DNA of 64,000 bases from Leptospira fletcheri (lineage in GTDB: Bacteria > Spirochaetota > Leptospiria > Leptospirales > Leptospiraceae), in NCBI RefSeq assembly GCF_004769195.1, contig NZ_RQET01000014.1:124001-188000 (forward strand), in the 5' to 3' direction. The position numbers were made by a program, and so were the translations under genes. The notes under the pieces are model-generated. The model had not been told where the DNA came from, did no database searches, and saw only the letters and a program-made list of their open reading frames with translations. Each line of letters starts with the position of its first letter. The stretch's first letter is position 1. Shown here piece after piece: positions 49,609 through 61,485 of this stretch.

Positions 49609-51774
49609 TCAGGCCGATTTGCGTCGGATCGAGACCGGAATTCCGCTAAAGGCGGCGTTTCCGGAAAATTCGTCCACAGACGAATCGTCCGTCAAATCGT
49701 TGATACTCGCTCCTGCAAACTGACTTGCAACCTGCAATTTCGTCCCGGACCGGGTATGCCCGAACCCGTGGGGAATGCTGACCACCCCTCTCATCATGTC
49801 ATCGGTCAATTCCGCAGGAAGGAAAATTTTTCCTACCCTGGATTCGACGAGCACCTCTTCCTCCTCCCGGATTCCTAGGCTCTCCGCATCGTCCGGATGG
49901 ATTAATAGAGTGCATCGATCTTTTCCCGTCATGAGCTTGGGAAGGTTGTGCATCCAAGAGTTATTATTCCGGAGATGCCTTCTTCCGATCAAAAGAAAAG
50001 GCCGTCCGGAAGAAAGGCTTTCGTTAGAGGTTCGAACCTCTTCGAACCTATGTTTCAAACGACCCATATCCGAAAGGACTCTCTCGGGCACCAGACAAAT
50101 CTTTTGATCCGGCGTCTGCAATCTCTCCGGAAAACAGGATTCCAGAGCTCCCAAATCGACTCCGTGAGGATTCGCTTTTAGAGTATCCAGGCTCAGTTCC
50201 AGGTTCTTTTCCCCTTTGGCTCCGTACGGACCCGAGCGAAGAGCATGGTCTATAATGGAGGCGGGAGTGATTTTCGACTTTATGAGTTCCTCCGGTAGAG
50301 GCTTTCCCGCGCGAGCCAATTCCAACCGCTTGGTCAAATCCGAGAAGATTTCCCAATCGTGAAGCATTCCGGCTTCCGGCTCGAACACAGGCTGGCAATA
50401 ACGGGCCACGTTTCGGACGGCGAACACGTTGAAAATCAGATCGTAATGATCGTGTTCCAAAGGGGAAGTAGGAGGCAGGATATAATTCGCATACTTGGTG
50501 GTTTCGTTCAAATAAAAATCGAAACTGACCATAAACTCCAAGTTCGAAAGCGCCTTTTCCAATTTTCCTCCGTTCGGAGTGGACAGGACCGGGTTTCCGG
50601 CGGACGTCACGAAGGCCTTCACCTGACCTTCTCCCTCCGTTAGGATTTCTTCCGCCAGAGCGGCCACGGGGAGTTCGTCATTGAACTCGGGCAATCCTCT
50701 CACTCGGGAACGGAACGTATCGAAACTACCGGGAGAAGTCCTCATCGTGCTCTTGGGATCTACTACGTCCACCGCAGGAAGAGTGAACATCGCTCCTCCT
50801 CTGGAATCCATATTGCCGGTGAGAATATTGATGGAATTGATCAGCCATTGGCAGATCGCTCCGAATTCCTGGGTGGAAACGCCGACGCGACCGTAACAAA
50901 CCGCTCCCTTTGCGTCCGCGAATTCGGAGGCGATCCTCTCCACTGTTTCCGCAGAAACTCCAGTGACTCTTTCCGTGGCTTGGGGAGAAAATTCCGAGGA
51001 AAGTTCCCGGATGCGATCGACATCCTCGGTCTTATAGAGACTAGAGGGCTTGATTCGGTTTTTCTGAAATAGGGAATGGATAATTGCGAAAAGGAAAAAA
51101 GCGTCGGAGCCGGGGCGGATAAAAATATGTTCATCGGCATGCGCGGCGGTTTCGGTGCGCCTGGGATCCACGACCACGTATTTCCCTCCACGTTCCTGGA
51201 TCGCTTTCAGTCTTTTCTTCACGTCCGGAACGCTCATCAGGCTTCCGTTGGAAGCGAAAGGATTCCCTCCCAGGATCAGAAAGAAATTCGTATTGTCTAT
51301 GTCCGGAATCGGAACCAGGAGTTGGTGACCGAACATAAGATAGGATAACAATTGGTGAGGCAGTTGGTCCACGGAGGTTGCGGAATATAGGTTCTTAGTT
51401 CGGATCCGATTCGTAAACCGTTGGCCGAAAAGCATGGATCCGTAATTGTGAACGGTGGGATTTCCGTTGTATACCGCTACGGAATCGTTGCCGTACCGGT
51501 CCTGGATGCCGACTAATCGAAGTGCGATATCGGAAAGAGCGTCGATCCAGGAAACCTTTTCCCAACCCGACGGAGTACGTTTGATCGGAAATTTCAATCG
51601 ATCGGAGTCTTCGTACAGGTTCTTTAGCTCCGGACCTTTGGCGCATAGATGACCCCGGCTGAAAGCGTCGTCCTTATCTCCCCGTATCGCGACGATGGAA
51701 TCGTTTTCCACTTCTATTCTTAAACCGCACATCGCTTCGCATAACGTACAAGTCCTAAAATGAGTACCGGTCAT
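49609..51774 (-). CDS. Molybdopterin-dependent oxidoreductase (DMSO reductase family, cytoplasmic)
   Basis: A 721-residue bis-MGD enzyme. Cys9-x2-Cys12-x3-Cys16-x27-Cys44 binds a [4Fe-4S] cluster. NGNPTVHNYGSMLFG and LILGGNPFASNGSL mark molybdopterin-binding regions, and a C-terminal molydopterin domain contains LLIHPDDAESLGI. There is no twin-arginine signal, so it is cytoplasmic. Around the usual metal-ligand loop (SATSVDQLPH, 131-140) no Cys or selenocysteine appears. Substrate is unknown; formate-like or thiosulfate-like assignments are not justified. It lies directly beside the Moco locus. Confidence 0.85.
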   Translation of the reverse strand: MTGTHFRTCTLCEAMCGLRIEVENDSIVAIRGDKDDAFSRGHLCAKGPELKNLYEDSDRLKFPIKRTPSGWEKVSWIDALSDIALRLVGIQDRYGNDSVAVYNGNPTVHNYGSMLFGQRFTNRIRTKNLYSATSVDQLPHQLLSYLMFGHQLLVPIPDIDNTNFFLILGGNPFASNGSLMSVPDVKKRLKAIQERGGKYVVVDPRRTETAAHADEHIFIRPGSDAFFLFAIIHSLFQKNRIKPSSLYKTEDVDRIRELSSEFSPQATERVTGVSAETVERIASEFADAKGAVCYGRVGVSTQEFGAICQWLINSINILTGNMDSRGGAMFTLPAVDVVDPKSTMRTSPGSFDTFRSRVRGLPEFNDELPVAALAEEILTEGEGQVKAFVTSAGNPVLSTPNGGKLEKALSNLEFMVSFDFYLNETTKYANYILPPTSPLEHDHYDLIFNVFAVRNVARYCQPVFEPEAGMLHDWEIFSDLTKRLELARAGKPLPEELIKSKITPASIIDHALRSGPYGAKGEKNLELSLDTLKANPHGVDLGALESCFPERLQTPDQKICLVPERVLSDMGRLKHRFEEVRTSNESLSSGRPFLLIGRRHLRNNNSWMHNLPKLMTGKDRCTLLIHPDDAESLGIREEEEVLVESRVGKIFLPAELTDDMMRGVVSIPHGFGHTRSGTKLQVASQFAGASINDLTDDSSVDEFSGNAAFSGIPVSIRRKSA

Positions 51775-51878
51775 AATTACCTCGACTGAACCGCAGGTAT
51801 TCTACCCCTGTTTGCGATCCGTCGGCAAGCAATTATGGAATATAAGATCGGTTTAATTCGGATTCTTTGTTTCCCAAA

Positions 51879-52559
51879 CTAATTTAACTGTTTCTTGAGA
51901 TAGGGTAACACAGTTTTCGCGAGGATCCGATGTCCTTCCGCGGTAGGATGGATTCCATCCCTTTGGTTCAATTTCTTTTCTCCGGCAACACCTACGAGAA
52001 GGAATGGAACAAGATCCACCTTTTCTTCTTTGGCGATCCTGGGATAAATCGCTCGGAATTCTTCGGAATATTCCCTTCCTAAATTCGGAAACGTTCTCAT
52101 TCCAACAAGTAATATCCTGATTTTGGGATATTTGGTTCGGACCTTACGTATGATGGTGCGGAGATTCTCCTCGGTGGTTTTCGGAGAAACTCCTCTCATA
52201 GAGTCGTTCGCTCCCAATTCCAGGACAAAGACGTCATAGGATGAGGAAAGTACCCAGTCCAAACGAGCGAGACCGCCTGAAGTCGTATCTCCGCTAACCC
52301 CCGCATTCGTGAATTGTAATTTAGGATAAGGCTTGGATAATTCCTTCCAAACAAGATAAGGAAATGCTTGTTCCGAGGAATCCAATCCGTATCCGGCTGT
52401 GAGGCTGTCCCCGAAAAAAAGAATTCTTCTGGGCTCCTGTTCTTTCTGCGTCACACCCATCGCTTCCTTGCCCGGTTTGGATCCTAGATCTCCCGCTAGT
52501 ACGCAGAAAACGAGAACCCAAATCCGTAAGAATTCCTTTTTGCCGGCTACTTGAAACAT
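51879..52559 (-). CDS. GDSL-family esterase/lysophospholipase (TesA-like)
   Basis: A 226-residue SGNH hydrolase. [11 protein letters not shown] near 48-58 holds the nucleophile Ser, [13 protein letters not shown] gives the Gly block, [11 protein letters not shown] the Asn block, and [10 protein letters not shown] the Asp/His end. An N-terminal hydrophobic segment (about 10-24) suggests export to the periplasm. TesA/arylesterase relatives hydrolyse acyl esters and thioesters. It lies 104 bp downstream of the divergent molybdoenzyme's start. Confidence 0.85.
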   Translation of the reverse strand: MFQVAGKKEFLRIWVLVFCVLAGDLGSKPGKEAMGVTQKEQEPRRILFFGDSLTAGYGLDSSEQAFPYLVWKELSKPYPKLQFTNAGVSGDTTSGGLARLDWVLSSSYDVFVLELGANDSMRGVSPKTTEENLRTIIRKVRTKYPKIRILLVGMRTFPNLGREYSEEFRAIYPRIAKEEKVDLVPFLLVGVAGEKKLNQRDGIHPTAEGHRILAKTVLPYLKKQLN

Positions 52560-52681
52560 CCTTTCCCCCTTCTTTTCTGATCGGAGCCATTTTTAGACGA
52601 CCTGAGTCCCGGAAAGAGCATCGAAAGAATCGTTCGAAACTTGTGCTTTACGGATCCCGAGTGCGTTACGATGAAGGATAC

Positions 52682-54442
52682 ATGACCAAGCGTATTCTTT
52701 TGGCGGCGTTATTTGCCTGCCTTTTTTTCGGTTCCTTACAATGGCTAGGACAGTATCGAGCGGAGCTACAAGCACAAGAAATCCGGGAGGAAATGCGACG
52801 TCAAGCGGATGAGATCGTATCCAAACTTACTCCGGAAGAATTGGTCGGTCAAGTCATCCATGTCGCAATCCCGAGCACAAGCCTGGACGCGACTGCGGAA
52901 AAAGAGCTGGAAACCATCCTTCCGGGAGGAGTCATCCTCTTCGGTAGAAACCTAGGCGACCAAGCGGAAATCCGAAAACTCAACGATTCCCTACAAAAGA
53001 AAGCGCTGAAATGGACGGGACTTCCCTTGCTCGTTTCCGTAGACCAAGAAGGAGGTCGGGTCATCCGCGTAAAAGACGGAGTCACACAATTCCCTGGAGC
53101 CATGGCTCTTGGACAGACCAGAAATGCGGAATATGCAAAAAAAGTGGGATTCGTGACTTCTTATCAACTGAGAAAGCTGGGCTTGAATTTTCTATTCGCA
53201 CCGGACCTGGATATCAATAATAATCCGGAAAATCCTGTGATTAACACTCGTTCTTTAGGAAGCGATTTGGACACGGTCTTGGTTTCGGGAGTTGCCTATG
53301 AAGAAGGCGCTCGTCTAGGAGGTGCAATCCCCGTCATCAAACATTTTCCGGGACACGGAGACACGAACGTGGACAGCCATTTGGGACTTCCTCGGATCGA
53401 AAAAAATCTGGAGGAATTACGCTCTCTGGAATTGGTTCCTTTCCGGGCCGCTATCAATAACGGGGCGGAGGCGATTATGAGCGCCCATATCGTTTATCCG
53501 AAAATCGATCCCGACTTTCCGGCCACCCTATCCCCGAAAATCCTGACCGAATTGCTTCGAAAAGAATTGAAATTCCAAGGTGTGATCATCACGGACGCAA
53601 TGGAGATGGACGCCATTGATGAGCATTACCAAGCCTACGAACCGGGAGTGCTCGCTTTACTGGCGGGCGCAGACATCATATTGATGACAAGCTGGGGAAA
53701 GACCACCCAGGACATGAAAGACCGGATCCTCAAGGCGTACAAAAAAGGAACCCTTCATAGAGACGGGCAGGATCTGCTAAAAGAGGCAGTGAAACGCCAA
53801 ACCCTTTTGAAGATACGCCACGGGATCCTATGGGACTTCGAGCGATCTGCCCGAGAAGGAAGGTCCAAGGAAATCCTTGCGGAAACGGTTTCCGAATCCT
53901 TACGCAAATACCAGGAGGACTTGGCGGCAAAAAGGGAAACTCTGCACTCTGAGTGGAACACCCCGGAACTGAACCGGGACGTAAGTAGATCCTCCATCGT
54001 ATCCTATCCAAGCGCGTATGCCCCCTCGACGGTTCCTCTCTCCGAAACCGTTTTTTCTTTGAAGGGTGGGGAATTTACGGGCGAACTTTCTTCCCGTTCC
54101 TTACAGAACCTGAATTTTTCCCAAGTGAACGCGTTTTTAGGAAAAGAAAAAGCAAAGAGAGTCGTTCTGACCGGATTTACGCAGGTGGACCTGGATATGG
54201 CCGGTAGTCTTGCCAAGAAATTTCCGCAGGCCGAAATCGTGGTTTTGCATTACGGAACCCCTTTCTTAAATCTTCCGAACCGACAAAATCTGCGGATTCT
54301 CTTTTCCTTTTCCCCTACCCTCGAATCCAAGAAAGCCCTCCTGTATTCCGTTTTGGATCGTAAAGAAGAGATTCCTAAAGTGAATTTAGTATTGAAAAAC
54401 GGTCCTGAAAAGGAAATCAAGGCAGCTCAAAGGAATCCCTGA
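52682..54442 (+). CDS. Glycoside hydrolase family 3 (NagZ-like beta-N-acetylhexosaminidase)
   Basis: A 586-residue protein. An N-terminal signal/anchor (about 4-20) precedes the GH3 barrel: [35 protein letters not shown] near 220-227 with the NagZ catalytic His, and [11 protein letters not shown] with the nucleophile Asp. A C-terminal extension of about 230 residues adds a GH3_C-like domain that E. coli NagZ lacks. NagZ cleaves GlcNAc from muropeptides; the anchor suggests action outside the cytoplasm. ATG 52682 has AAGGA just upstream. HemW starts at its stop. Confidence 0.85.
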   Translation: MTKRILLAALFACLFFGSLQWLGQYRAELQAQEIREEMRRQADEIVSKLTPEELVGQVIHVAIPSTSLDATAEKELETILPGGVILFGRNLGDQAEIRKLNDSLQKKALKWTGLPLLVSVDQEGGRVIRVKDGVTQFPGAMALGQTRNAEYAKKVGFVTSYQLRKLGLNFLFAPDLDINNNPENPVINTRSLGSDLDTVLVSGVAYEEGARLGGAIPVIKHFPGHGDTNVDSHLGLPRIEKNLEELRSLELVPFRAAINNGAEAIMSAHIVYPKIDPDFPATLSPKILTELLRKELKFQGVIITDAMEMDAIDEHYQAYEPGVLALLAGADIILMTSWGKTTQDMKDRILKAYKKGTLHRDGQDLLKEAVKRQTLLKIRHGILWDFERSAREGRSKEILAETVSESLRKYQEDLAAKRETLHSEWNTPELNRDVSRSSIVSYPSAYAPSTVPLSETVFSLKGGEFTGELSSRSLQNLNFSQVNAFLGKEKAKRVVLTGFTQVDLDMAGSLAKKFPQAEIVVLHYGTPFLNLPNRQNLRILFSFSPTLESKKALLYSVLDRKEEIPKVNLVLKNGPEKEIKAAQRNP

Positions 54443-55603
54443 TTGGACGCCGTTCTTCCGATTCTCGACAAATCCGGAAAGAGCGGCATCTATGTACATT
54501 ATCCGTTTTGCGTAAAAAAATGTTCGTATTGCGATTTCTATTCGGAGGGAATCGGATCGGAACCTTCTCCCTTCGAAGCGCCGCTATTCCGCGCTTACGA
54601 AGAGGAGATCTTGCATAGAATCGCAGGCGATCGTTCGGGAAAGGACTTACGATTTGATACCATCTTTTTCGGAGGAGGGACTCCTTCCAAAGCCGCTCCC
54701 GAAAGAATTGCAAAATTCATACTATTCTTAAAAAAGAATCTTCCGATCGAAAAGGATGCCGAAATCACCCTGGAATGCAACCCGGAAGATCTGAATCCGA
54801 AACTTCTCCAAGAACTACATGACGCAGGTATCAATCGAGCGCATGTGGGGATCCAATCCTATCAGGGAACGCATCTGAATTTTTTGGATCGGTTTTACGA
54901 TCCGGAAACGTATTCGAGAGTGTTGGATGCGTTCTCTGGTTCTTCGATCCGCAATTTCGGAGCGGACCTGATGTTCGGAGTTCCGGGACAGAGGGAAGAG
55001 GAATTCTACTCGGACATGGAACGGATCCTTTCCGCAGGAGTTTCGCATATCAGCCTCTATGCCCTGACGGTGGAAAAAGGAACCGATTACAGTAGAAAGG
55101 TCTCCGACGGAATCCTTCCGGCGCCGGAAGAGGAAATCCAAGAAAGGATCCTACGGGATTTGCCGGAAATTTTGAGAAAGAGGGATTTTTTCCAGTATGA
55201 AGTCTCGAATTATTCCAAACCCGGATTCCAATCCAGGCACAACCTGAAATACTGGACGTACGAATATTATCTTGGCATCGGTCCAGGAGCCCACGGATTC
55301 CTGCCGCAGGGACGTTATGCGAACGCGAGAAATACGCAAGCTTATCTCAAAAGAAAGGAGTACGGCTCTTATGAGATTCCGAGTCCTTTCGAGGAAATCG
55401 TATTGTCCCTGTTCAGAATCTTTCTTCCGATCCGACTCGACGGGTTTCTCTCCCTGATCCCCGAACGCGCCGAGGAACTAAAGAAAAAACTCCGAAATAA
55501 ATCGGAAACGGGCATAGCCACTTGGGACGGCTCGGTCTTCCGGTGGAAACCCGAAGCGGTCCTTTTTTTAGATTCCGAAATCCTAGACCTGGTAAAAGGC
55601 TAG
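54443..55603 (+). CDS. hemW: HemW-type radical SAM protein (heme chaperone)
   Basis: A 386-residue radical SAM protein related to Hem[15 protein letters not shown] carries Cys23, Cys27 and Cys30, and GGGTPS near 85 binds [13 protein letters not shown] [10 protein letters not shown] and the C-terminal HemN region complete the fold. HemW binds heme rather than oxidising coproporphyrinogen, so older HemN names should be avoided. It starts at TTG 54443 directly after the NagZ-like stop, with AAAGGA eight bases upstream. Its TAG stop shares CTAG with the convergent chemoreceptor. Confidence 0.85.
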   Translation: MDAVLPILDKSGKSGIYVHYPFCVKKCSYCDFYSEGIGSEPSPFEAPLFRAYEEEILHRIAGDRSGKDLRFDTIFFGGGTPSKAAPERIAKFILFLKKNLPIEKDAEITLECNPEDLNPKLLQELHDAGINRAHVGIQSYQGTHLNFLDRFYDPETYSRVLDAFSGSSIRNFGADLMFGVPGQREEEFYSDMERILSAGVSHISLYALTVEKGTDYSRKVSDGILPAPEEEIQERILRDLPEILRKRDFFQYEVSNYSKPGFQSRHNLKYWTYEYYLGIGPGAHGFLPQGRYANARNTQAYLKRKEYGSYEIPSPFEEIVLSLFRIFLPIRLDGFLSLIPERAEELKKKLRNKSETGIATWDGSVFRWKPEAVLFLDSEILDLVKG

Positions 55604-57675
55604 TTTTCCGAAGTTTTAAATCGATCGATCAAGTCCCTCATGTGAGTGGATCTTCCCCTCATATTCTCCGCGTAGGAAGTCAGATGGTCCGCTCCGGCAG
55701 CTATTTCCTGGGTTCCTTCCGAGATGTTCAGAATCGTTTTGGCGATTTCCTCCGCGGCCCTTCTCTGTTCGCTCACCGCCTCTTCGATCTGCATGCTGAA
55801 ACTCGTCAAAGTGGTGGCGCTCTCCGCTATTTCCCGCGTATTCTCTTCCTGGGTTTTTACGGAAGAAAGTACGGATTTTGCGGAACGATCGAATTCCTCC
55901 ACCCTTTCCCTCAAGCGGTTCAAGACGGAAGCGGCTTCCGTGACTTTCTGGTTACCGTTCACGACCGCTTCGTTCGTAGAGCCGACTAAATTCCCGATTT
56001 CCTGAACGCTGGAGGAAGTCTGAGAAGCCAATTTGCCGATCTCTTCCGCGACCACTGCGAATCCCCTTCCGGCTTCTCCGGCTCTGGCGGCTTCTATCGC
56101 GGCGTTTAAGGCCAATAAATTCGTTTTTTCGGAGATGTCCGTGATGATATTCAGGATTTCGCTGATTCTGGAAGCGCTGTCTCCGATCGCCCCCATCGCG
56201 GTAGTAGAAGTCCTCATTGCGGATTCCCCCAAGGCCGCCTCCTCTTTGGAAGCCGCCGCCACCCTGGCTAGCCCCTGCATTTCGGCATTGATACTGGCAA
56301 ACTGTTCCCTTAAACGAAGAACGTTAGCGTCTATTTCCTGCATGTTGCCGATCGCCTTTTGCACGGACTTGCCCACGTTCAAAGCCGAGGCGGAGAGTTG
56401 TTCCACGGTAGCGGAGCATTCTTCGGCGGCCGAGGCTTGGGTTTGAGCTACTTCCGAAAAATTCCTGGAGGAAACGGACATATTTTCCGCGGTTCCGGAA
56501 AGTTCCGAGCTGGACTGGCCGATTTCCCGTACCACTCTCAAAAGATTGTTTCTCATGGAGCCCATGGAAGAAAAAAGGGAACCGATCTCGTCCTTCTTAT
56601 CGTATTCGGAACGTATCGTCAAATTCCCTTTCGCAATCTCGTCGGAAAATCCGATCGCTTTAAGCAAGCTTGCGGAAATTAATCTTTGAAAAATCAGATT
56701 TAGTACGATCAAAATGGCGCAAGCGATCAACAAAGAAGAAGTTACGTTTTGAAGAAGCACCGACATCAGTTCCGAATAAAAAATCTGATCCGGAATGCTG
56801 ACTTGCAAAATCCAACTCGTCTGTCCCTTACCGATCCGGAAGGGGAAGAAGTAGTTGGTCGTTCCAGATTTTTCGTGCACGAAACGTTCTTTTCCCTGCC
56901 CTTTCTCCAGTACGAGTTTTAATTCCTCTTGGTCGGGAATCCTCTTGCCCACAAGAGAAGGATTTCCTCCGTTTGCAGCGAAGATTCCTTTCGGAGAAAT
57001 CAATGCGATGAACCCGGTATTGCGGAAGGGCTTGATCGGACCCATAACCTTTTGGAGTTGCTCCGCCGTGATGTCCATACCTAGAACTCCCCAAAATTCC
57101 TTTCCCTGGCTGACTGGTACCGCTAGAGAAATCATCAACACGTCCTTACCTTCTATCTGATAATAATAAGGATCCGTGACTAGTGGCTCCAAGGTCTTTC
57201 TCGGAATCTGATAAAAATCGGCGGTGTCGCTTTCGTACCCAATGGTAGGCTGTAGGATCCATTCCTTACCGGACTTCGTCTGATGGACGTAACTTACGAA
57301 TCTTCCCGTCGCGTCGTGCCCGGGCGTATTTTTATATTGAGCGTCCTTTCCGTCGAAGGCGTTCGGTTCGTAAACGGTCCACATACCGAACCACTGGTGA
57401 TTCCGAACCAGGATCTCTCTCATCGTATCCACGACTTCCGACCTTTGCGGGTTCGAAAAAATCAGGAGCATGCGGAATCCGCGGGTCATCCCCATCGCTA
57501 AATCCAAGTAATCCTTGATTTCATAGGTCCATCTTTCCGCCGTTACGGTGGACGCGTCTTCGATTTCAGATTGCAGGTTCCGAAACGAAAGAATGGAGTT
57601 AACGGAAGTAAGAATCGTAAAACCCAAAAACAATACGAGAGAAAGATATAAAGAAATCCGAGCTTTGATACTCAT
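55600..57675 (-). CDS. Methyl-accepting chemotaxis protein with dCache sensor
   Basis: A 691-residue chemoreceptor. TM1 is about 6-28; the double-Cache ligand domain runs about 40-300 ([18 protein letters not shown]). TM2 is about 310-335, then HAMP, then the MCP signalling domain with [24 protein letters not shown] hairpin tip at [17 protein letters not shown]. It would sense small ligands in the periplasm and control CheA for periplasmic-flagella motility. I start at ATG 57675 rather than the further ATG at 57726, since [15 protein letters not shown] is a natural anchor. A weak ribosome site precedes it. Confidence 0.93.
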   Translation of the reverse strand: MSIKARISLYLSLVLFLGFTILTSVNSILSFRNLQSEIEDASTVTAERWTYEIKDYLDLAMGMTRGFRMLLIFSNPQRSEVVDTMREILVRNHQWFGMWTVYEPNAFDGKDAQYKNTPGHDATGRFVSYVHQTKSGKEWILQPTIGYESDTADFYQIPRKTLEPLVTDPYYYQIEGKDVLMISLAVPVSQGKEFWGVLGMDITAEQLQKVMGPIKPFRNTGFIALISPKGIFAANGGNPSLVGKRIPDQEELKLVLEKGQGKERFVHEKSGTTNYFFPFRIGKGQTSWILQVSIPDQIFYSELMSVLLQNVTSSLLIACAILIVLNLIFQRLISASLLKAIGFSDEIAKGNLTIRSEYDKKDEIGSLFSSMGSMRNNLLRVVREIGQSSSELSGTAENMSVSSRNFSEVAQTQASAAEECSATVEQLSASALNVGKSVQKAIGNMQEIDANVLRLREQFASINAEMQGLARVAAASKEEAALGESAMRTSTTAMGAIGDSASRISEILNIITDISEKTNLLALNAAIEAARAGEAGRGFAVVAEEIGKLASQTSSSVQEIGNLVGSTNEAVVNGNQKVTEAASVLNRLRERVEEFDRSAKSVLSSVKTQEENTREIAESATTLTSFSMQIEEAVSEQRRAAEEIAKTILNISEGTQEIAAGADHLTSYAENMRGRSTHMRDLIDRFKTSEN

Positions 57676-57773
57676 AAGGCAATTGGACTCGTAAATTCGT
57701 AAATTCGGAAGCTGAATTCTCGGCATCCGCGACCTGGAAGGAAAAAAAGACCTTACCTACCGAAAAAATACCG

Positions 57774-57841
57774 CAATGTCAATCTAGCGACATTGGGAAG
57801 AAACCTCGGGTTCAAAATTGTCACTCAATTGTAACAATTTT
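57774..57841. promoter_or_regulatory. Two inverted repeats between ilvN and the chemoreceptor gene
   Basis: CAATGTC (57774) and GACATTG (57789) form a 7-bp stem-loop with an 8-nt loop. AAAATTGT (57814) and ACAATTTT (57834) form an 8-bp repeat with a 12-nt loop. They lie in the 212-bp gap after the ilvN stop and before the receptor start. Either may end ilvBN mRNA or bind a regulator. Confidence 0.45.
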
Positions 57842-57887
57842 ACACGAAAGAAATCGATCTCTCGTATCTATATTCGTTTTTTTTGTT

Positions 57888-58367
57888 TCAGATAGACCGA
57901 TAACGTAATGCGATCTGTCCGGTCCTGGCGATCTCGTCGATCCCGTACTTTTGCATCATTTCTATAAAAGCGTTCACTTGCCGTACATTGCCCGAAAACT
58001 CGATGGTCAAGGAACCTTGGGTCAAATCCGCAATCCTAGCTTGAAACACTTCGCAAATGGAAATGATTTCCGTACGATTCTTATCGTCACAGCGAACGAC
58101 TACCAGAACCAGCTCCCGACTGATACAATCGTGATAAGCCAAATCCTCCACATCGATCACGTCGGGGAGTTTCAACAATTGCCTCTTGACCTGTTCCACT
58201 ACGGAATCGTCGCCCTTTACGACGATGACCATACTAGAAACGTCCTGTTTGTCCGTTACCCCTACTGCGATGGAATCGATATTGTAGCTACGTCGCGTAA
58301 AAAGCCCGGATACGTGGCTCATCACTCCAGGATGGTTGTTGACTAGGATTTTTAAGATATGTTTCAT
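57888..58367 (-). CDS. ilvN: Acetolactate synthase small (regulatory) subunit
   Basis: A 159-residue IlvN/IlvH-type protein of usual length. The N-terminal ACT domain starts [21 protein letters not shown] and continues [11 protein letters not shown]; a C-terminal domain ends [15 protein letters not shown]. It confers valine-type feedback control on IlvB. It starts 4 bp inside the ilvB stop, so the two subunits are coupled. Confidence 0.95.
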   Translation of the reverse strand: MKHILKILVNNHPGVMSHVSGLFTRRSYNIDSIAVGVTDKQDVSSMVIVVKGDDSVVEQVKRQLLKLPDVIDVEDLAYHDCISRELVLVVVRCDDKNRTEIISICEVFQARIADLTQGSLTIEFSGNVRQVNAFIEMMQKYGIDEIARTGQIALRYRSI

Positions 58368-60073
58368 TTCTTACGGCTGCCGATCAAGTCCGCAAACTCG
58401 ATCATATCTTTTTGGGACTTGCCTGCGGGAATCATGGGGAACACCTTTTCCTCGGCGGGAATCATGACCTCCAAAAAGCAGGCCGCATCATCTTCCAAAA
58501 AGAAATCCAAGGCGGACTCGATTTCGTTCTTGTCCGACACTCTTCTCGCTTTCATAGAATAAGCTTCCGCTAACTTCACAAAATCCGGATTATAATTCCA
58601 CTCCGACTCGGAGAACCTTTCTTCGTAAAAGAGTTCCTGCCATTGACGGACCATTCCGAGAAAGTTATTGTTGAAGACCAGAACTTTGACTCCTTTCTTA
58701 TACATGGCTATGGTCGCCAATTCCTGTATATTCATCTGAATGGAGCCGTCGCCGGAAACGCAAATCACCGTCTGGTCCGGATTTCCGAACTTGGCTCCGA
58801 TCGCCGCAGGCAAACCGTAACCCATCGTACCCAATCCGCCCGAGGTCAACCAACGGTTCGGTTCCTCGAAAAGATAATATTGGGCCGCCCACATCTGATG
58901 CTGGCCCACATCCGTGGAAACGATGGCTTTGCCTTTGGTCTTTTCATAAAGACGTTTTAAGAAAGCCTGAGGTTTGATCGTATTCGTAGAGTCGTCGAAC
59001 TCGAGCGGATGGTTCTTTTTCAACTCGGTCAAAAAGGAAACCCATTCTTTCCGATCCGCTTGCTTCACTTTCGGTAAGAGAGCCTCCAGAACTTCTTTCA
59101 GATCCCCGTGCATAACGGAATCCACAGGAACCCGCTTGTTGAATTCCGCGGAATCGATGTCGACGTGCGCACGAAATGCCGTTTCGGCGAATTCCCCCGG
59201 CTTAGCGACCCGGTCATCGAATCTGGCTCCTAGATTCAGAATATAATCGCAGTTCAAGATCGCCTTATTCGCGTATGCCGTTCCGTGCATACCGAGCATT
59301 CCCATGGAAAGTCTATGAGTCCCGGGAAACGCCCCGATCCCCATCAGAGTGGTCGTCACGGGAATATCCGCTTTTTCCGCAAGTTTCGCAATCTCGGCGG
59401 AAGCGTGGGAATTGATGGCGCCTCCCCCGACATAGAGTAAAGGGCGCTTGGAGCGATTCAATGCTTCCGCAAACGCATCCAGGTTTCCCGAAAGAGCCGG
59501 CTTTTCATAATGCCTTGGATTGATTTTCAGCTTGGAGGCTTTTCGGACATCCGTAAGTTCCGTTTGGACATCCTTCGGAAAATCAAGCAGTACAGGACCG
59601 GGTCGCCCCCCCATGGCGATGCGGGTCGCCTCTTCGAAATGTCTGGCAAGATCGTCCGCGGATTTAATCAAAGCGTTATATTTAGTGATCGGAATAGTGA
59701 TCCCGTAAATGTCGGCTTCTTGGAATGCATCAGTCCCGATGGTATTCGTGGCCACCTGACCGGTAATGGCGAGCACAGGCACCGAATCTAACTTCGCATC
59801 CGTCAAGCCAGTGACCAGATTCGTCGCACCAGGACCCGAGGTTGCGATACAGACTCCTAATTTCCCCGTAGATCTGGCAAAACCTTCCGCCATGTGCACC
59901 GCACCTTGCTCGTGCCGGACCAAAATATGCTGAATCTTCGTACTTTTATACAGTTCGTCGTAAAATGGCAGAATGGCTCCTCCCGGGTATCCGAATACGA
60001 TATCTACTCCGTATTCTTCCAGGAGCTCGACCATAAGTCTCGCGCCGGTGATTTTACCTTCGCTTTTAGGCAT
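58364..60073 (-). CDS. ilvB: Acetolactate synthase large (catalytic) subunit
   Basis: A 569-residue ThDP enzyme. [12 protein letters not shown] near 28-39, Glu55 in [15 protein letters not shown] (ThDP activation), and [16 protein letters not shown] with a later NNN (metal/ThDP motif) are present, plus an FAD-binding middle domain. It catalyses the first common step of branched-chain amino-acid synthesis from pyruvate. Leptospira make isoleucine partly through citramalate, feeding the same enzyme. It is divergent from the TPR gene with a 287-bp gap. Confidence 0.97.
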   Translation of the reverse strand: MPKSEGKITGARLMVELLEEYGVDIVFGYPGGAILPFYDELYKSTKIQHILVRHEQGAVHMAEGFARSTGKLGVCIATSGPGATNLVTGLTDAKLDSVPVLAITGQVATNTIGTDAFQEADIYGITIPITKYNALIKSADDLARHFEEATRIAMGGRPGPVLLDFPKDVQTELTDVRKASKLKINPRHYEKPALSGNLDAFAEALNRSKRPLLYVGGGAINSHASAEIAKLAEKADIPVTTTLMGIGAFPGTHRLSMGMLGMHGTAYANKAILNCDYILNLGARFDDRVAKPGEFAETAFRAHVDIDSAEFNKRVPVDSVMHGDLKEVLEALLPKVKQADRKEWVSFLTELKKNHPLEFDDSTNTIKPQAFLKRLYEKTKGKAIVSTDVGQHQMWAAQYYLFEEPNRWLTSGGLGTMGYGLPAAIGAKFGNPDQTVICVSGDGSIQMNIQELATIAMYKKGVKVLVFNNNFLGMVRQWQELFYEERFSESEWNYNPDFVKLAEAYSMKARRVSDKNEIESALDFFLEDDAACFLEVMIPAEEKVFPMIPAGKSQKDMIEFADLIGSRKK

Positions 60074-60283
60074 TGTTCCTCCCGCCTAAGTCAATTCGAG
60101 CATTTGCCTAGGTCCTGTCAAGAGTTCAATGGATACATTCTTAGAAGACAAGGTCTAATCTATTGTTGTTAGTAGAATTCAGGAACAGAACGATAGGAAA
60201 GTGGTTTTCCCGCTTTTTTTCAACCGTTCAAATATTCTTTACGAATTTCTAGGAACGGAAAATCCTTACTCATTCGTCCAAAT

Positions 60284-60291
60284 ATTATACT
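60284..60291. promoter_or_regulatory. Overlapping divergent -10 boxes between ilvB and the TPR gene
   Basis: The minus strand reads TATAAT (60289-60284) towards ilvB and the plus strand reads TATACT (60286-60291) towards the TPR gene. Neither has a convincing -35 box. If used, the ilvB leader would be about 200 nt, long enough for a regulatory fold; none was recognised. The rest of 60074-60360 shows no gene. Confidence 0.4.
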
Positions 60292-60360
60292 AAATAAAAT
60301 ATTGAATAGGGCCGTTTTATTCTGCCCGATTCAAAATGGAAAAAAGGAACCTTCGATCTC

Positions 60361-61485
60361 ATGAGTGAACCCATTGAAAAGACACAAATCGGTAAGGAAG
60401 AAGAAGATTCTCACTTCGCGCAGATCAAGAACCTAGCCAAAGAAGCCTATCGCTATTTGGACAGCCGACAGTGGGACAAGGCGGAATCCAAGTTAAAGGA
60501 ACTTCTCGCCAAGGAACCAGCGAATACGTACGGCCTCGTCGGAATGGGAGACCTCCATTTCAAACGCAAGGAATTCAAACAAGCATTAGATTTTTATAAT
60601 AGATGTATCAAGGAAGATTCGTCCAACAAATTCTCCCTCATGGGAATGATGAATTGCTATCGCGAAATGAACCTGCTGAATCGCGTGATAGAGATCGCCG
60701 AGGAATACAGACATATCACGATCACGGACGCATCCATTCTTAGCCGCGTGGCAGACGCGCACAGAAAGCTCAAGAATTTCAAAGAGTCCGAAGTCTATTA
60801 CATGCAGGCTCTCCAAATCAATCCGAAAGACCAGTATGTGATCGTAGGTCTTGGGCATCTCTTCTTCGCATGCCAAAGATACAAGGACGCGATCCACTGG
60901 TGGGAAAAATTGCTCGTGATCCAACCGGACAATATCAAGATATTGACGGAGATCGGAAACAGTTATCGCAAGATCAAGGATTTCGACGAAGCCATACAAT
61001 ATTACCGTCGCGCGGCCGATCTGGATCCCAAGAATTTCTTCGCATTGTACGGATTAGCCGAGTCTTATCGGGGAAAGAAGGATTTCCGGAAAGCGAACGA
61101 ATTCTGGGAAAGAATTTTGGAGTTCGATCCAGACAACAAATTGATCATCAATCGTTACGCGGACAGCTTACGAGGGATGGGAGAGTACGATAAGGCTCTG
61201 GAATGTTTCAACCGGATCCTTTCCGAAGGAGAAGATTACTTCGCTCTACTCGGAAAAGCTTCCTCTCTCAAACTGAAAGGTAGCCGCGACAAAGCTGAGG
61301 AAATCTATCTGGATCTGCATCGGAAATTCCCGATGGATCCGAGACCCGTCATCGAACTCTCCGAGTTGTATTACGACGTCGCAAGAAAGGACGAGGCAGT
61401 CAAACTTCTGGAGGACTTCCACAGAAAGCAGCCTTTAAACGAGGAAGTGAAGGCAAAACTGGATTTCTTTACGGAAGAAGGCTAA
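60361..61485 (+). CDS. TPR-repeat protein
   Basis: A 374-residue soluble protein with at least nine tandem 34-residue TPR units between about 18 and 365. Examples are [40 protein letters not shown] and [20 protein letters not shown]. The scaffold binds peptides or proteins; no enzymatic motif or signal peptide is seen. The TPRs are regular. Its end overlaps the convergent phosphoesterase gene by 17 bp. Confidence 0.88.
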   Translation: MSEPIEKTQIGKEEEDSHFAQIKNLAKEAYRYLDSRQWDKAESKLKELLAKEPANTYGLVGMGDLHFKRKEFKQALDFYNRCIKEDSSNKFSLMGMMNCYREMNLLNRVIEIAEEYRHITITDASILSRVADAHRKLKNFKESEVYYMQALQINPKDQYVIVGLGHLFFACQRYKDAIHWWEKLLVIQPDNIKILTEIGNSYRKIKDFDEAIQYYRRAADLDPKNFFALYGLAESYRGKKDFRKANEFWERILEFDPDNKLIINRYADSLRGMGEYDKALECFNRILSEGEDYFALLGKASSLKLKGSRDKAEEIYLDLHRKFPMDPRPVIELSELYYDVARKDEAVKLLEDFHRKQPLNEEVKAKLDFFTEEG

